Assembly (NCBI GenBank): GCA_001820095.1
Contig: MHOO01000007.1
Coordinates: 1 to 32,188, forward strand
Source of the DNA: Candidatus Staskawiczbacteria bacterium RIFCSPHIGHO2_01_FULL_39_25
GTDB taxonomy: Bacteria; Patescibacteriota; Minisyncoccia; Minisyncoccales; Staskawiczbacteraceae
Direction of reading: 5' to 3'
DNA length: 32,188 nucleotides
The first letter of the stretch is position 1; each line of letters opens with the position of its first letter. Below the pieces are notes generated by a model. That model worked only from the letters and a program-made list of their open reading frames with translations, had not been told where the DNA came from and did not search any database. Shown here piece by piece: positions 16,022 to 24,033 of the stretch. Both the position numbers and the translations under genes were made by a program.

Positions 16022-16093
16022 GCTCCTATAGCTCAACGGTAGAGCAGTTGCCTTTTAAGCAATTGGTTCCAGGTTCGAATCCTGGTGGGAGCA
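16022..16093 (+). tRNA. tRNA-Lys (UUU)
   Basis: Folds fully by eye: acceptor GCTCCTA/TGGGAGC, D arm GCTC/GAGC, anticodon stem GTTGC/GCAAT with loop CTTTTAA (anticodon TTT), T arm CCAGG-TTCGAAT-CCTGG and discriminator A. CCA is not encoded. 72 nt. It reads Lys AAA/AAG codons. Its last ~20 nt recur twice downstream. Confidence 0.97.
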
Positions 16094-16096
16094 CAA
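16077..16096 (+). repeat. tRNA-Lys 3' tail, copy 1 (native)
   Basis: GAATCCTGGTGGGAGCACAA. The same 20 bases recur exactly at 16216-16235 and 16503-16522. This resembles the core of a tRNA-targeting integrase attachment site. Confidence 0.8.
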
Positions 16097-16134
16097 ATTA
16101 AGGCAGCGGTCAAAACCGCTGTTTTAATTTGTGC
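16091..16134 (+). terminator. tRNA-Lys terminator hairpin
   Basis: Core CAGCGGT-CAAA-ACCGCTG followed by TTTTAATTT. The outer stem pairs GCACAAATTAA, which includes the tRNA 3' end, with TTAATTTGTGC. Confidence 0.85.
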
Positions 16135-16212
16135 TTGCACTGTGGTGAGAGCCTGGCCTCCGCTTGACGTTTTCGTCCGCAGGCGAAACCCCGCTGGCTT
16201 TCGAGAACTGCC

Positions 16213-16235
16213 TTCGAATCCTGGTGGGAGCACAA
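16213..16235 (+). repeat. tRNA-Lys 3' tail, copy 2
   Basis: TTCGAATCC-TGGTGGGAGCACAA, identical to the end of the tRNA but preceded by unrelated sequence, so there is no intact tRNA. About 139 bp downstream of the native copy. Confidence 0.85.
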
Positions 16236-16278
16236 AAAGAAAGGCACTTCATTTTTTGAGGTGTTTTTCTTTTTGTGC
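16230..16278 (+). terminator. terminator attached to tRNA tail copy 2
   Basis: Inner stem CACTTCA/TGAGGTG with a T5 loop, then TTTTTCTTTTT. Outer arms GCACAAAAAGAAA and TTTCTTTTTGTGC mirror the layout of the native tRNA terminator with different sequence. Confidence 0.8.
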
Positions 16279-16402
16279 TTTTAACGCAGGATTCGAACCT
16301 AGGAAGGGGTCGGGAGCGGGTCTCTGGCTTTCTGCGAAGCAGAAACCATGACCTAGGAGAAGTCCTTCCCGTGTAGGAAAACAGCCGTAGCGTTAGAAAC
16401 CG

Positions 16403-16447
16403 GCGAGACGCGAGAGTCTTTTGCGAAGCAAAAACTCCCGTCTGTGG
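16403..16447 (-). repeat. tRNA-associated structured element, copy A
   Basis: On the minus strand CCACAGACGGG - 22 nt stem-loop - CTCGCGTCTCGC. The same two blocks, 11 and 12 nt exact, flank a different stem-loop at 28107-28154 beside tRNA-Ala. AGACG pairs with CGTCT to close the structure. In this copy AGAAACC/GGTTTCT adds an outer stem (16396-16454). Confidence 0.75.
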
Positions 16448-16502
16448 GGTTTCTAAAAAGCGAACGAAGTGAGCGCTGATTCAAGCGAAGCAAAGCTTCG
16501 CG

Positions 16503-16522
16503 GAATCCTGGTGGGAGCACAA
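16503..16522 (+). repeat. tRNA-Lys 3' tail, copy 3
   Basis: GAATCCTGGTGGGAGCACAA again, preceded by unrelated hairpin sequence. 287 bp beyond copy 2. Confidence 0.85.
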
Positions 16523-16528
16523 TAATTC

Positions 16529-16555
16529 CCAAGAGAGATTATTTCTTGGTTTTTT
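16529..16555 (+). terminator. terminator attached to tRNA tail copy 3
   Basis: CCAAGA/TCTTGG stem with a 9-nt loop, followed by six T. Confidence 0.75.
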
Positions 16556-16613
16556 GTTTGCATTTTTACTTAAAAAAAGTCAGAATGAAAATAAATAATT
16601 TTATTAAATTAAA

Positions 16614-17033
16614 ATGTATAATTCATTTTCCATTGGAGTGTTTGGAATAATATTTGATCAACAAAACAGGATTTTGCTTTGTCATAGGTGCGATTATGAT
16701 GTATGGAACTTGCCAGGAGGTGGTTTGGAAAAAGGAGAATCTCCCTGGGATGGTGTGAAAAGAGAAGTCAAAGAAGAAACTGGATTAGGAGTAGAAATTT
16801 CTAAATTAATCGGTATTTATACTAAACCCAATGAAAATGATATTGTTTTTTCCTTTACTTGTAATATAGTTGGAGGAAAAATTATTTTAAATGAAGAAGC
16901 AGACAAAATTGAGTATTTTTCAATTGATGATTTACCACATAATATTTCTCCTAACCATATAGAAAGGATTAAAGATGCTTTTCAGGGTTCAAAAGAACTT
17001 ATTTTTAAAACACAAACTGGTAAGTCTCTATGA
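16614..17033 (+). CDS. Nudix hydrolase
   Basis: 139 residues. The Nudix box Gx5Ex7REUxEExGU is complete: GGLEKGESPWDGVKREVKEETGL (shown broken: GGLEKGE, then REVKEETGL), around residues 37-58, providing the Mg2+-binding Glu residues. Such enzymes hydrolyse nucleoside diphosphates linked to another group; the exact substrate cannot be read from sequence (WNLPGGGL suits the MutT/NUDT-like subfamily). The gene is AT-richer than its neighbours, lies just past the tRNA-Lys relic region, and has no Shine-Dalgarno. Confidence 0.9.
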   Translation: MYNSFSIGVFGIIFDQQNRILLCHRCDYDVWNLPGGGLEKGESPWDGVKREVKEETGLGVEISKLIGIYTKPNENDIVFSFTCNIVGGKIILNEEADKIEYFSIDDLPHNISPNHIERIKDAFQGSKELIFKTQTGKSL

Positions 17034-17101
17034 AATTAATTAAAAAAGGAAACCCTTAGGCTTATCAAGCACATTTCTATCTTGATATTTTTACTTTTCT
17101 A

Positions 17102-17186
17102 TATAATATTAGGGCAGTACGCCAAAAACGGTTTTTGGCTTTAACAATCCGATAGATGTATCTTATCGTAAAAACGGAGGCAGAAC
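17102..17186 (+). promoter_or_regulatory. promoter -10 and structured leader of the sulfotransferase gene
   Basis: TATAAT at 17102-17107 (a -35 at the right distance is weak). The leader contains GCCAAAAA-CGG-TTTTTGGC and CGATA...TATCG, then GGAGG ending 6 nt before the ATG at 17187. Confidence 0.5.
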
Positions 17187-17975
17187 ATGAAACTTAAGCC
17201 ACTTTTTATTACTGCTCCCTCTAGGAGTGGGAGTACACTGCTTACTAGGTTGCTTAATTGTACTACTAATATAGTAGTGGTAAATGAGCCGATTAATTCG
17301 GTTGATATTACTGATAGAGATAATATTACAGCCATATTCCATACTATTGAGGAAAACTTGAGACATGGTTTTGTAACCCAAAGGGTTGATCAGGGAGGAA
17401 TGGAAGTAACGGACACATTTCCTCCCTCTAAAATGAAATGGGAAGACTTGAGCCGTTCTTCAAAGGGTGTAAGAGTTATTGGTGTTAAAAAACCTTTTCC
17501 CGCTTTTTCCAATAAAGATTTTTTTAGACCATTTACTCAAGAGTGACCATCTTTTGTAAAATGGATGCTTAAGGAAATGAAGGGCGGCGTAGTTGCAATA
17601 GTAAGAGACCCAAGATTCACAATCTTGTCCTGGAAGACAACATTTGAAGCCTTAAAAGAAAGTACTGAAAATCAATGTGTTGCATGGAATTTTATCGCAA
17701 ATACAATTTTGTCCTCTCGAAAATTAGGAGTAAAGATTATCCGTTACGAAGATTTAATCCAAAATCCGACTTCAGTTATCGAAATAATAGCAAACCATCT
17801 TGGGGTAAAAGCAAAGTTTAGGAAACCATTGCCAATCATTAAACAACTTGCTATCGAGGATTTTCTCGTCACCAAAGGTATCTCAATTGGTTCTGCTGAA
17901 GTAGATTTCATGGTAATCGAAAGGGTGTGCGGTAAAATAGCCAAACGTTTTGGCTATACCAGCATGCACAAATAA
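17187..17975 (+). pseudogene. sulfotransferase-family gene interrupted by in-frame TGA
   Basis: Two consecutive frames in the same phase (17187-17546 and 17547-17975) join into one 262-codon protein. The first half has the 5'-phosphosulfate loop SRSGSTLLTRLLN (residues about 12-24), the second the 3'-phosphate motif VRDPRFTILSW and a YEDLIQNP phrase, together a PAPS-type sulfotransferase fold. The break is the TGA at 17544-17546 (GAG TGA CCA). TGA is an ordinary stop elsewhere here (msrA, the 84-aa gene), so this is a nonsense mutation, a sequencing error, or readthrough; UGA followed by C is a known leaky context. Strong GGAGG 6 nt before the ATG. Sequence is otherwise undecayed. Confidence 0.72.
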
Positions 17976-17981
17976 TTTAGC

Positions 17982-18013
17982 AAACCACCCATAAAATAAA
18001 GTGGTTTTTTATT
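17982..18013 (+). terminator. terminator after the sulfotransferase gene
   Basis: AAACCAC (17982-17988) pairs with GTGGTTT (18001-18007), then TTTATTTT. Confidence 0.7.
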
Positions 18014-18098
18014 TTAAATAAAATTCGAACTATACATTTCTTGCTTTAATTTACTCCAATCAAGCGTTCTGAATGTGTCCAGTAAGGAGCACTAGAAT

Positions 18099-18133
18099 AT
18101 TAGAAAGCCGCAGTTTATCTGCGGCTTTCTAAT
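18099..18133. terminator. bidirectional terminator hairpin
   Basis: ATTAGAAAGCCGCAG-TTTAT-CTGCGGCTTTCTAAT, 15 perfect base pairs, placed between the converging sulfotransferase and caxA genes. Confidence 0.85.
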
Positions 18134-18159
18134 TTCTACTTCCAGAATGAAATATTTAT

Positions 18160-19113
18160 CTATTGAAAAATAATCACTAAAATATATATAATGTAAATCA
18201 ATATGAATAAGACCCCTTGCCACCTTTCTAGGTGGTGTTTTTTTCCAACAAACATAAATAAGAAAAGTAGGAGAGTAGCAATAACTGTCATGAGGACATC
18301 CCTCATTAATAAGTTGCTAAATGGCAGGGGATTAATAACTGCGCTCATTCCCAAAATCCAGAATATATTGAAAATATTAGAACCTACAATGTTGCCTACG
18401 GCAATGTCAGCATTCTTTTTATAGGCAGCTACAGCTGATGTTGCAAGTTCAGGCAATGATGTGCCCACAGCCACAATGGTAAGTCCGATTATTGCCTGGC
18501 TGATGCCAAGGTTTACTGCAATTAATACAGCCGTATCAACAACCAGCTTACCCCCGATAGTTAGAGCTGCTAATCCTCCTATTACCATTAAAACTGACTT
18601 AAAAATAGGCCTTTCTTTAATATTGCCTTGTTCGCTTTCTCCTTCTGCTTTACTGATGCCGAAGGTGTAGTAAAGAAAAATTACAAAAAAAGCTATTAAT
18701 ATTAAACCATCAATGCGCGTTAGTTCAGAAGAAACTCTGCCGTCAAGTATCATGTCGTTTGCCATAATGGCAACTGCAATGATGGCCAGCAAGCTTAATG
18801 GGATTTCTTTAAAAACAGTTCCTTTTTGGATTGCCAGAGGGTATATAACTGCTGAAATTCCTAAAATAAGAAGAATATTAGCTATATTGCTTCCTAAAAT
18901 ATTTCCAATAGCAATATCGGTGTTGCCTTGTATGCTGGCAAATAGATTTACTATCAATTCGGGAGCCGAGGTACCGAATGCAACAATGGTCAGACCGATT
19001 ACCAAAGCTGAAATACCGAATTTTCTTGCAAAAGAAGAAGCGCCGTCAACTAAAACATCGGCGCCCTTAATGAGCAATACAAACCCGGCAATCAATAAAA
19101 TATATTCAATCAT
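18160..19113 (-). CDS. calcium/sodium antiporter, YrbG/CaxA family
   Basis: 317 residues with about ten membrane helices and two inverted alpha repeats: GTSAPELIVN + GNILGSNIANILLILG in the first half, GTSLPELATS + GNIVGSNIFNIFWILG in the second. The Glu residues of both PEL motifs are the cation ligands in this family (K+-dependent/independent Na+/Ca2+ exchangers). It would extrude Ca2+ in exchange for Na+ or H+. Length is standard. An extended -10 (TG-G-TAAAAT, minus strand 19153-19145) lies about 31 nt upstream. No Shine-Dalgarno. Confidence 0.94.
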   Translation of the reverse strand: MIEYILLIAGFVLLIKGADVLVDGASSFARKFGISALVIGLTIVAFGTSAPELIVNLFASIQGNTDIAIGNILGSNIANILLILGISAVIYPLAIQKGTVFKEIPLSLLAIIAVAIMANDMILDGRVSSELTRIDGLILIAFFVIFLYYTFGISKAEGESEQGNIKERPIFKSVLMVIGGLAALTIGGKLVVDTAVLIAVNLGISQAIIGLTIVAVGTSLPELATSAVAAYKKNADIAVGNIVGSNIFNIFWILGMSAVINPLPFSNLLMRDVLMTVIATLLLFLFMFVGKKHHLERWQGVLFILIYIIYILVIIFQ

Positions 19114-19176
19114 ATAGTGAGATAGTTACAAAAGTCTTCAGTCTATTTTACCACGAAAAAATAGTTATCAGTAGGT

Positions 19177-19345
19177 CTAATGAACAATGGAAGCAAAAAT
19201 CAGTCCAACTTCTTCCCGTGGAACCATGCCAAAGCCGACTATATTTTTGTTTACCTTTCCGGCAAAAAACCGGATACATATTTTCCGATTATGACAACTA
19301 TGGTTACCTTTAATTTGACGATTGCTATTATTTCAAATATAATAA
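19177..19345 (-). pseudogene. remnant of a CPA-type Na+/H+ antiporter
   Basis: The minus strand encodes, in two phases joined at a run of six T, KLKVTIVVIIGKYVSGF then FAGKVNKNIVGFGMVPREEV, then GLIFASIVH and a stop at 19177. GMVPRxEVGLIFA is the signature of the antiporter domain of CPA2/NhaP-type exchangers, near the C-terminal part of the domain. Only ~55 codons survive, with a frameshift and no start, so it is a fossil. The promoter of the plus-strand gene at 19350 lies inside it. Confidence 0.62.
19315..19343 (+). promoter_or_regulatory. promoter of the Met/Cys-rich membrane protein gene, leaderless
   Basis: TTGACG (19315-19320), 17-bp spacer, TATAAT (19338-19343). ATG 19350 begins 6 nt after the -10. 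Confidence 0.85.
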
Positions 19346-19349
19346 GAAA

Positions 19350-19751
19350 ATGATGTTATTGGGTGCAAAAAACATAATTGCCCTGGGGATCATTGCTTTT
19401 TTAGTAATGAGTTTTTGGAGTTTGTCTTCTATGTCTATGGATATGAATGGTCGCATGATAAATTGTCCTTTTATGAATGATTCTTCAAATTTATGTCAGA
19501 TGAGCGTTGCAGAACATATTAGCCAATGGCAGCAATTTTCTACAATAATTAGAGAAAGAGTTTTACTGTTATCTTTTTTATTAATTTTTCTTTACTCTGC
19601 AAGATTTTCTATTGCCGCACAAGCATACGAAAAACTAAAGCATCATCGGTTCCGCAACTATTTTTATCGGTATAAACCAGAACTAAAACTTTTTAACCAT
19701 TTAGCCCTAGCTTTCTCTGACGGTCTCATTCATTCAAAAATCTACGCCTAA
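19350..19751 (+). CDS. small membrane protein with Met/Cys-rich outside loop
   Basis: 133 residues. Helix 1 about 8-27, helix 2 about 70-86, then a basic cytoplasmic or peripheral tail. Between the helices, residues 28-51 contain six Met and two Cys (Met28, 30, 32, 36, 42, 51; Cys39, Cys49), a composition typical of extracytoplasmic copper-binding segments. The family is not named to my knowledge. Leaderless start. It lies directly upstream of a copper-handling operon, so a copper-binding or sensing role is a reasonable inference but unproven. Confidence 0.7.
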   Translation: MMLLGAKNIIALGIIAFLVMSFWSLSSMSMDMNGRMINCPFMNDSSNLCQMSVAEHISQWQQFSTIIRERVLLLSFLLIFLYSARFSIAAQAYEKLKHHRFRNYFYRYKPELKLFNHLALAFSDGLIHSKIYA

Positions 19752-19798
19752 CAAAAAAGCCTGTTTTTAGTATGCGGTATTTTTGTTGGGCGTTTTTG
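19752..19798 (+). terminator. weak candidate terminator
   Basis: AACAAAAA(A)GCC pairs with GGGC-GTTTTTGTT with one mismatch and a loop of about 26 nt. May give partial readthrough into the copper operon. Confidence 0.35.
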
Positions 19799-19834
19799 TT
19801 TGAATAATATTAACTTTAAAATGATACATAGCAT

Positions 19835-20881
19835 ATGAGCCAAGAACATATATATTCCGTAAAAGGAATGCACTGCGCGGCCTGCGAAGTGCTAATTGAA
19901 AAAAAGATTTTGGAAATTCCCGGAGTAAAGGCGGTTGATGCTTCCACGGCAGACGGAAAAGCAACTATTGAATACGAGGGCGAAAAGCCCAATATTAGTG
20001 CGTTAAACGACATTTTCAGAAAAGATAATTATACTTTTTCTGAAAAGCAGCTTACCAGCAAAGAAGATGTTTCTGGAAGTTCGGGGAAAGGAAATCCAAT
20101 GCTGGTAGGATTCGCTATCGCTGTAGGCATTATGATGGCATTCTTGTTGCTAGACAGGCTGGGGATATCCGGACTTTTTAATATCAGCTCAACATCTTCA
20201 TTGATTTCATTTTTTGGGTTTGGTATCTTGGCAGGACTTTCCAGTTGCGCCGCCTTAATAGGCGGTATGGTATTGTCATTGTCAAAACAGTGGAATGAGC
20301 TATATTCACCAGAAGATTCTTCTTCAAAAAAGTTACAGCCCCATCTGCTTTTTAATATCGGCCGCATACTTTCGTACGCGGTTTTCGGAGGAGCCCTTGG
20401 GCTCATTGGCAGTAGATTGGCTTTATCATTTATCGTAACTGCCTGGCTAGTAGTGGCGATCTCCTTGCTAATGGCTGGCTTGGGTTTGCAAATGTTGGGA
20501 GTAAAAGCCTTCCGAAGATTTCAATTTGGGTTACCAAAATTTATCACGAGAATTATTGCAGACGAGAAGCAATTCCATGGAAAGTATATGCCGTTTGTCA
20601 TGGGGGCATTAACATTTTTCCTTCCTTGCGGATTTACCATTACTGCCCAAACCATAGCTCTTTTATCCGGAAATGTTTGGCAGGGAGCGGGAATTATGGG
20701 ATTTTTCGCCTTGGGCACCGCTCCAATACTTTTGCTTATCGGACTATCAAGTGTTAAGTTTTTTTCCAGACCTCACTGGGCAAACACATTCTCAAAGGTT
20801 GCAGGGTTTTTAGTCTTGTTCTTTGCTCTATGGAATGTCTATAGCCAAATGAATTTACTGGGCTTAATCGGCCGTAATTAA
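19835..20881 (+). CDS. HMA domain fused to DsbD/SafE-like membrane transporter
   Basis: 348 residues. Residues 5-70 are a heavy-metal-associated domain with GMHCAAC (11-17). After a Ser/Gly linker, about six to eight helices form a DsbD_2/SafE-type domain: LAGLSSCAALIGGMVLSLSK, LLFNIGRILSYAVFGGALGL and FFLPCGFTITAQTIALLSG. The paired membrane Cys (SSCAA and LPCGF) match the redox or metal-carrying Cys of CcdA/DsbD relatives. The fusion suggests copper passing from the HMA domain to or through the membrane domain, or thiol transfer to outside cupredoxins. First of four closely spaced genes (gaps 14, 14 and 20 bp). Confidence 0.88.
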   Translation: MSQEHIYSVKGMHCAACEVLIEKKILEIPGVKAVDASTADGKATIEYEGEKPNISALNDIFRKDNYTFSEKQLTSKEDVSGSSGKGNPMLVGFAIAVGIMMAFLLLDRLGISGLFNISSTSSLISFFGFGILAGLSSCAALIGGMVLSLSKQWNELYSPEDSSSKKLQPHLLFNIGRILSYAVFGGALGLIGSRLALSFIVTAWLVVAISLLMAGLGLQMLGVKAFRRFQFGLPKFITRIIADEKQFHGKYMPFVMGALTFFLPCGFTITAQTIALLSGNVWQGAGIMGFFALGTAPILLLIGLSSVKFFSRPHWANTFSKVAGFLVLFFALWNVYSQMNLLGLIGRN

Positions 20882-20895
20882 TTAACACCACCCAT

Positions 20896-21324
20896 ATGAA
20901 CCAAAAAAATAATCTTATACCATACCTCTCAATCGGAGCCATTATAGTTACCGCGCTTATTTCAGGATATATTATCCTAAAACCAAATGATCAAACAGGA
21001 AATCAAACTCAAAACGCGAATGGTTTGGCACCCATAGTTAACGGCAAACAGGTCATCCAAATGACCGTGAAGGCAGTTTCTTATTCCCCCAATTTCTTTA
21101 AGGTAAAAGCTGGAGTGCCGGTGCGGTGGGAAATCACCTCTTCTGGCCAGCCCGGATGCGCTAGCGGAGCAATATTTTCAAGCATCCTGCCCAACGGATC
21201 CGTATATCTAAATCCTAATCAGGGTCAGGTAACTCTTGCAGAATTTACTCCCCAAAGCCCGGGAACATACCGATTTAGCTGTTCCATGAACATGGCAAAG
21301 GGAACGATAGAAGTAGCAAATTAG
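20896..21324 (+). CDS. membrane-anchored cupredoxin with Cys/Met ligands (1)
   Basis: 142 residues: N-terminal helix (about 7-28), linker, cupredoxin domain from about 50 ending FSCSMNMAKGTIEV. Candidate ligands are Cys88 (QPGCASG, in place of the usual His), Cys129, Met131 and Met133. No His in the site, so a thiolate-rich Cu(I) site is more likely than a blue electron-transfer site. This fits the Cupredoxin_1-type proteins that accompany copper ATPases. Faces outside. Part of the copper operon. Confidence 0.86.
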   Translation: MNQKNNLIPYLSIGAIIVTALISGYIILKPNDQTGNQTQNANGLAPIVNGKQVIQMTVKAVSYSPNFFKVKAGVPVRWEITSSGQPGCASGAIFSSILPNGSVYLNPNQGQVTLAEFTPQSPGTYRFSCSMNMAKGTIEVAN

Positions 21325-21338
21325 CCATTTCAACAAAT

Positions 21339-21698
21339 ATGATAATAGATAAAATTATAGTAACTTTATTAGGCATAATGGGCATTGCTTTTACTTATTG
21401 GTTTTTCCTGATGAAAAGAAGTAAAGAAGTCATCGTCAAAGATTCCATTGATATTATTGTGGATGGAGGATATTCTCCTGAAGTCATCAGTATTGCAAAG
21501 GGAAAAACCACAAAAATAAATTTCCTAAGAAAAGATCCAACTGATTGTTTAGAAGAGGTGGTATTGTCGGATTTTAAGATTCGCAAACACTTGCCGCTTA
21601 ATCAAAAGATCACCATTGAACTTACTCCGCAAAAGGCGGGAGAGTTCGGCTATGCCTGCGGCATGAATATGTATCATGGAAAAATCATCGTCAAATAG
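21339..21698 (+). CDS. membrane-anchored cupredoxin with Cys/Met ligands (2)
   Basis: 119 residues: helix 4-24, then a short cupredoxin domain with [14 protein letters not shown] near the start and [14 protein letters not shown] at the end. Candidate ligands Cys70 (PTDCLEE), Cys107, Met109, Met111 and possibly His113. A diverged paralogue of the preceding protein with the same C-x-M-x-M signature. Located directly before the copper ATPase, so probably receives or delivers Cu(I) at the outer face. Confidence 0.86.
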   Translation: MIIDKIIVTLLGIMGIAFTYWFFLMKRSKEVIVKDSIDIIVDGGYSPEVISIAKGKTTKINFLRKDPTDCLEEVVLSDFKIRKHLPLNQKITIELTPQKAGEFGYACGMNMYHGKIIVK

Positions 21699-21718
21699 AA
21701 ATTGCTAACACAATTTAT

Positions 21719-23947
21719 ATGGATATTAAAAAAACATTTTCGGTAAAAGGAATGCACTGCGCTTCATGCGTTACACTCATTGAGCGTTCGCTTAAGGAAG
21801 TTGAGGGGATAAAAAACGCCACGGTAAATTTGGCTACTGAAAAAGCGACGGTAACGTATGATCCTTTAAAGGTAAACGACAGCCATCTTAGTTCAGCAGT
21901 CGCAAACGCCGGGTATCAAGCATTTCTTGGAGACGAGATGACGCATGAAAGAGATGAACAGGCAGAAAAGAAAAAAGAACTTCAGGCCTTAAAAATAAAA
22001 GTTATTGTTAGTCTTGCGTTGGGCGCCCTAATTCTTTGGGGTAGTTTTCCCGGCCTTATGAACACTGCCCCAAAGATTCTGCAGAATTTCTTGGTTCAGT
22101 TGCTGTTGGCAACCCCAGTCCAGTTTTGGGCCGGGTGGAGCTTCTACCGCGCAACCATATCTGCCCTTAAACATAGGATAGCCAATATGGATACCTTGGT
22201 CGCCATTGGTACGACGGTTGCATATGTATATTCAGCTTTCGTTACGGTTTTACCTCATGTAGTTGAGAGCATTGGCATTGAAGCATTCCCATATTTTGAC
22301 GTGGCCACCATTATTATCGGCTTGATTTTGCTTGGCCGTTATTTTGAAGCTAAGGCAAAAGCTGGCACCTCGGAAGCCATTAAAAAACTCATTGGTCTGC
22401 AAGCGAAGACCGCTCGAGTTATTCGTGATGGCAAAGAAGCGGATATTTCTATGAGCGAAGTAGAAATTGGCGATCTTATCCGTGTCCGTCCAGGCGAGAA
22501 GATCCCGGTTGATGGCGTGATTGAAGAAGGCGAATCAAGTATTGATGAGTCAATGGTTACTGGTGAAAGCATTCCGGTAGATAAAACAAAAGGTGACACG
22601 GTAGTGGGCGCAACAATCAACAAAACCGGAACTTTCACATTTAAAGCAACAAAGGTGGGACAAGAGACTATGCTTGCTCAAATTATTAAGCTCGTGCAGG
22701 AGGCTCAAGGAAGCAAAGCTCCCATTCAAAGATTGGCCGATTTGGTATCATCATACTTTGTGCCCGCAGTATTAATGCTTGCCATTATTACCTTTGTGGC
22801 ATGGTATGTAATAGGCCCTGCGCCGGCATTAACGTTTGCGCTTTTAAATACCGTTGCCGTACTCATTATCGCTTGCCCATGCGCCATGGGGCTTGCCACA
22901 CCCACTGCTATTATGGTGGGTACGGGCAAAGGAGCAGAACAAGGTATTTTAATTAAAGATGCCGAAAGCTTGGAAATCGCCCATAAAATTAATACGATTA
23001 TTTTTGATAAAACAGGAACGCTCACAAAGGGAAAACCGGAGGTTACCGATATTATTGTTGTAGATGATGCCAATAAAGATGAAGCATTAAAGATAGCTGC
23101 TTCGCTGGAAAAAGGATCGGAACATTCGCTTGCCGAGAGCATCGTAAAAGATGCGGAAAATAAAAACCTTGCGTTGAGCAAGGCGGAAAAATTCCAGGCA
23201 ATTCCGGGCCATGGAGTAGAAGGCATTATTGAAGGGAAAAGAGTTATTTTCGGCAATAGGAAGTTAATGCAGCGAGAGAATATTTCTATCGGATCCCAAG
23301 AAGGAAATATCAGCCAATTAGAAACTGAAGGTAAAACGGTTATGATGCTCGCGGTCGCGGGAAAACTCATCGCCCTTATTGCCGTTGCCGATACGGTAAA
23401 AGAAAGCGCACTAGAGGGTGTTAAACAGCTTCAAAGACTCGGTATTGAGGTGGCAATGATTACCGGGGACAACCAACGCACCGCAAATGCTATCGCTCAA
23501 AAAGTTGGCATCACAAGGGTCTTAGCTGAAGTGTTACCCAATCAAAAAGAAGCCGAAGTAAAAAAAATACAGGCAGAAGGCAGAATAGTGGCAATGGTCG
23601 GCGATGGCATTAATGATGCTCCGGCATTGGCAGCGGCAGATGTTGGAATTGCGATGGGAAGCGGAACTGATGTTGCTATTGAGGCAGCAGATATCACACT
23701 CATTAATAAAGATTTAAAGTCAGTTGCCACAGCAATTATCCTTTCAAAGAAGACTATGAAAACCATAAGGCTTAATCTTATATGGGCATTCGGTTATAAT
23801 GTTATTTTAATTCCCGTAGCAATGGGATTACTCTATCCGTTTTTCCATATTTTGCTTAATCCTATTTTTGCGTCAGTGGCGATGGCAACGAGTTCGGTGT
23901 CTGTAGTTTCTAATTCACTATTGTTAAAGAGAAAGAAAATCAATTGA
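21719..23947 (+). CDS. copA: copper-translocating P1B-type ATPase CopA
   Basis: 742 residues. One HMA domain (GMHCASC 11-17), eight helices, actuator TGES (281-284), the CPC metal motif in TM6 (386-388), phosphorylated Asp in DKTGT (430-434), TGD and GDGIND (628-633), and TM8 [13 protein letters not shown]. These define Cu(I) P1B-1 export ATPases. The nucleotide-domain HP motif reads SEHSLA instead of SEHPLA (467-472): the His remains but Pro is Ser. Last gene of the HMA-DsbD/cupredoxin/cupredoxin/copA operon. It pumps cytoplasmic Cu(I) outwards, probably towards the two cupredoxins. Confidence 0.96.
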   Translation: MDIKKTFSVKGMHCASCVTLIERSLKEVEGIKNATVNLATEKATVTYDPLKVNDSHLSSAVANAGYQAFLGDEMTHERDEQAEKKKELQALKIKVIVSLALGALILWGSFPGLMNTAPKILQNFLVQLLLATPVQFWAGWSFYRATISALKHRIANMDTLVAIGTTVAYVYSAFVTVLPHVVESIGIEAFPYFDVATIIIGLILLGRYFEAKAKAGTSEAIKKLIGLQAKTARVIRDGKEADISMSEVEIGDLIRVRPGEKIPVDGVIEEGESSIDESMVTGESIPVDKTKGDTVVGATINKTGTFTFKATKVGQETMLAQIIKLVQEAQGSKAPIQRLADLVSSYFVPAVLMLAIITFVAWYVIGPAPALTFALLNTVAVLIIACPCAMGLATPTAIMVGTGKGAEQGILIKDAESLEIAHKINTIIFDKTGTLTKGKPEVTDIIVVDDANKDEALKIAASLEKGSEHSLAESIVKDAENKNLALSKAEKFQAIPGHGVEGIIEGKRVIFGNRKLMQRENISIGSQEGNISQLETEGKTVMMLAVAGKLIALIAVADTVKESALEGVKQLQRLGIEVAMITGDNQRTANAIAQKVGITRVLAEVLPNQKEAEVKKIQAEGRIVAMVGDGINDAPALAAADVGIAMGSGTDVAIEAADITLINKDLKSVATAIILSKKTMKTIRLNLIWAFGYNVILIPVAMGLLYPFFHILLNPIFASVAMATSSVSVVSNSLLLKRKKIN

Positions 23948-24033
23948 TAATAACTTTTTAATGAAATTATTTTAATATTATGTTATTATAAAACTAGCAT
24001 TAAAAATAATATTATTAAAATCATAGAAATTAT

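Larger units (their letters stand above)
16094..16613. other. 520 bp gene-free relic region downstream of tRNA-Lys
   Basis: No credible protein gene. Contents in order: tRNA terminator; tRNA tail copy 2 with terminator; an inverted T-arm fragment CAGGATTCGAACCT (16287-16300); a GAA-loop hairpin GGCTTTCTGC-GAA-GCAGAAACC (16334 onwards); a nested palindrome (16393-16456); AGCGAAGC/GCTTCGC hairpin (16484-16502); tRNA tail copy 3 with terminator; then an AT-rich stretch before the Nudix gene. Short frames here on both strands are translations of tRNA and hairpin DNA. Confidence 0.7.

Noticed and set aside
16033-16351. Open frames of 66-88 codons on both strands across tRNA-Lys
   Set aside because: They translate the tRNA and adjoining hairpins (the minus one reads APTRIRTWN, a well-known spurious tRNA translation) and have no start signals.
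18208-18247. Terminator-like hairpin ACCT-TTCT-AGGT followed by a T run on the plus strand
   Set aside because: It lies inside the C-terminal coding part of the caxA gene, with no plus-strand gene ending there; likely coincidence of codons.
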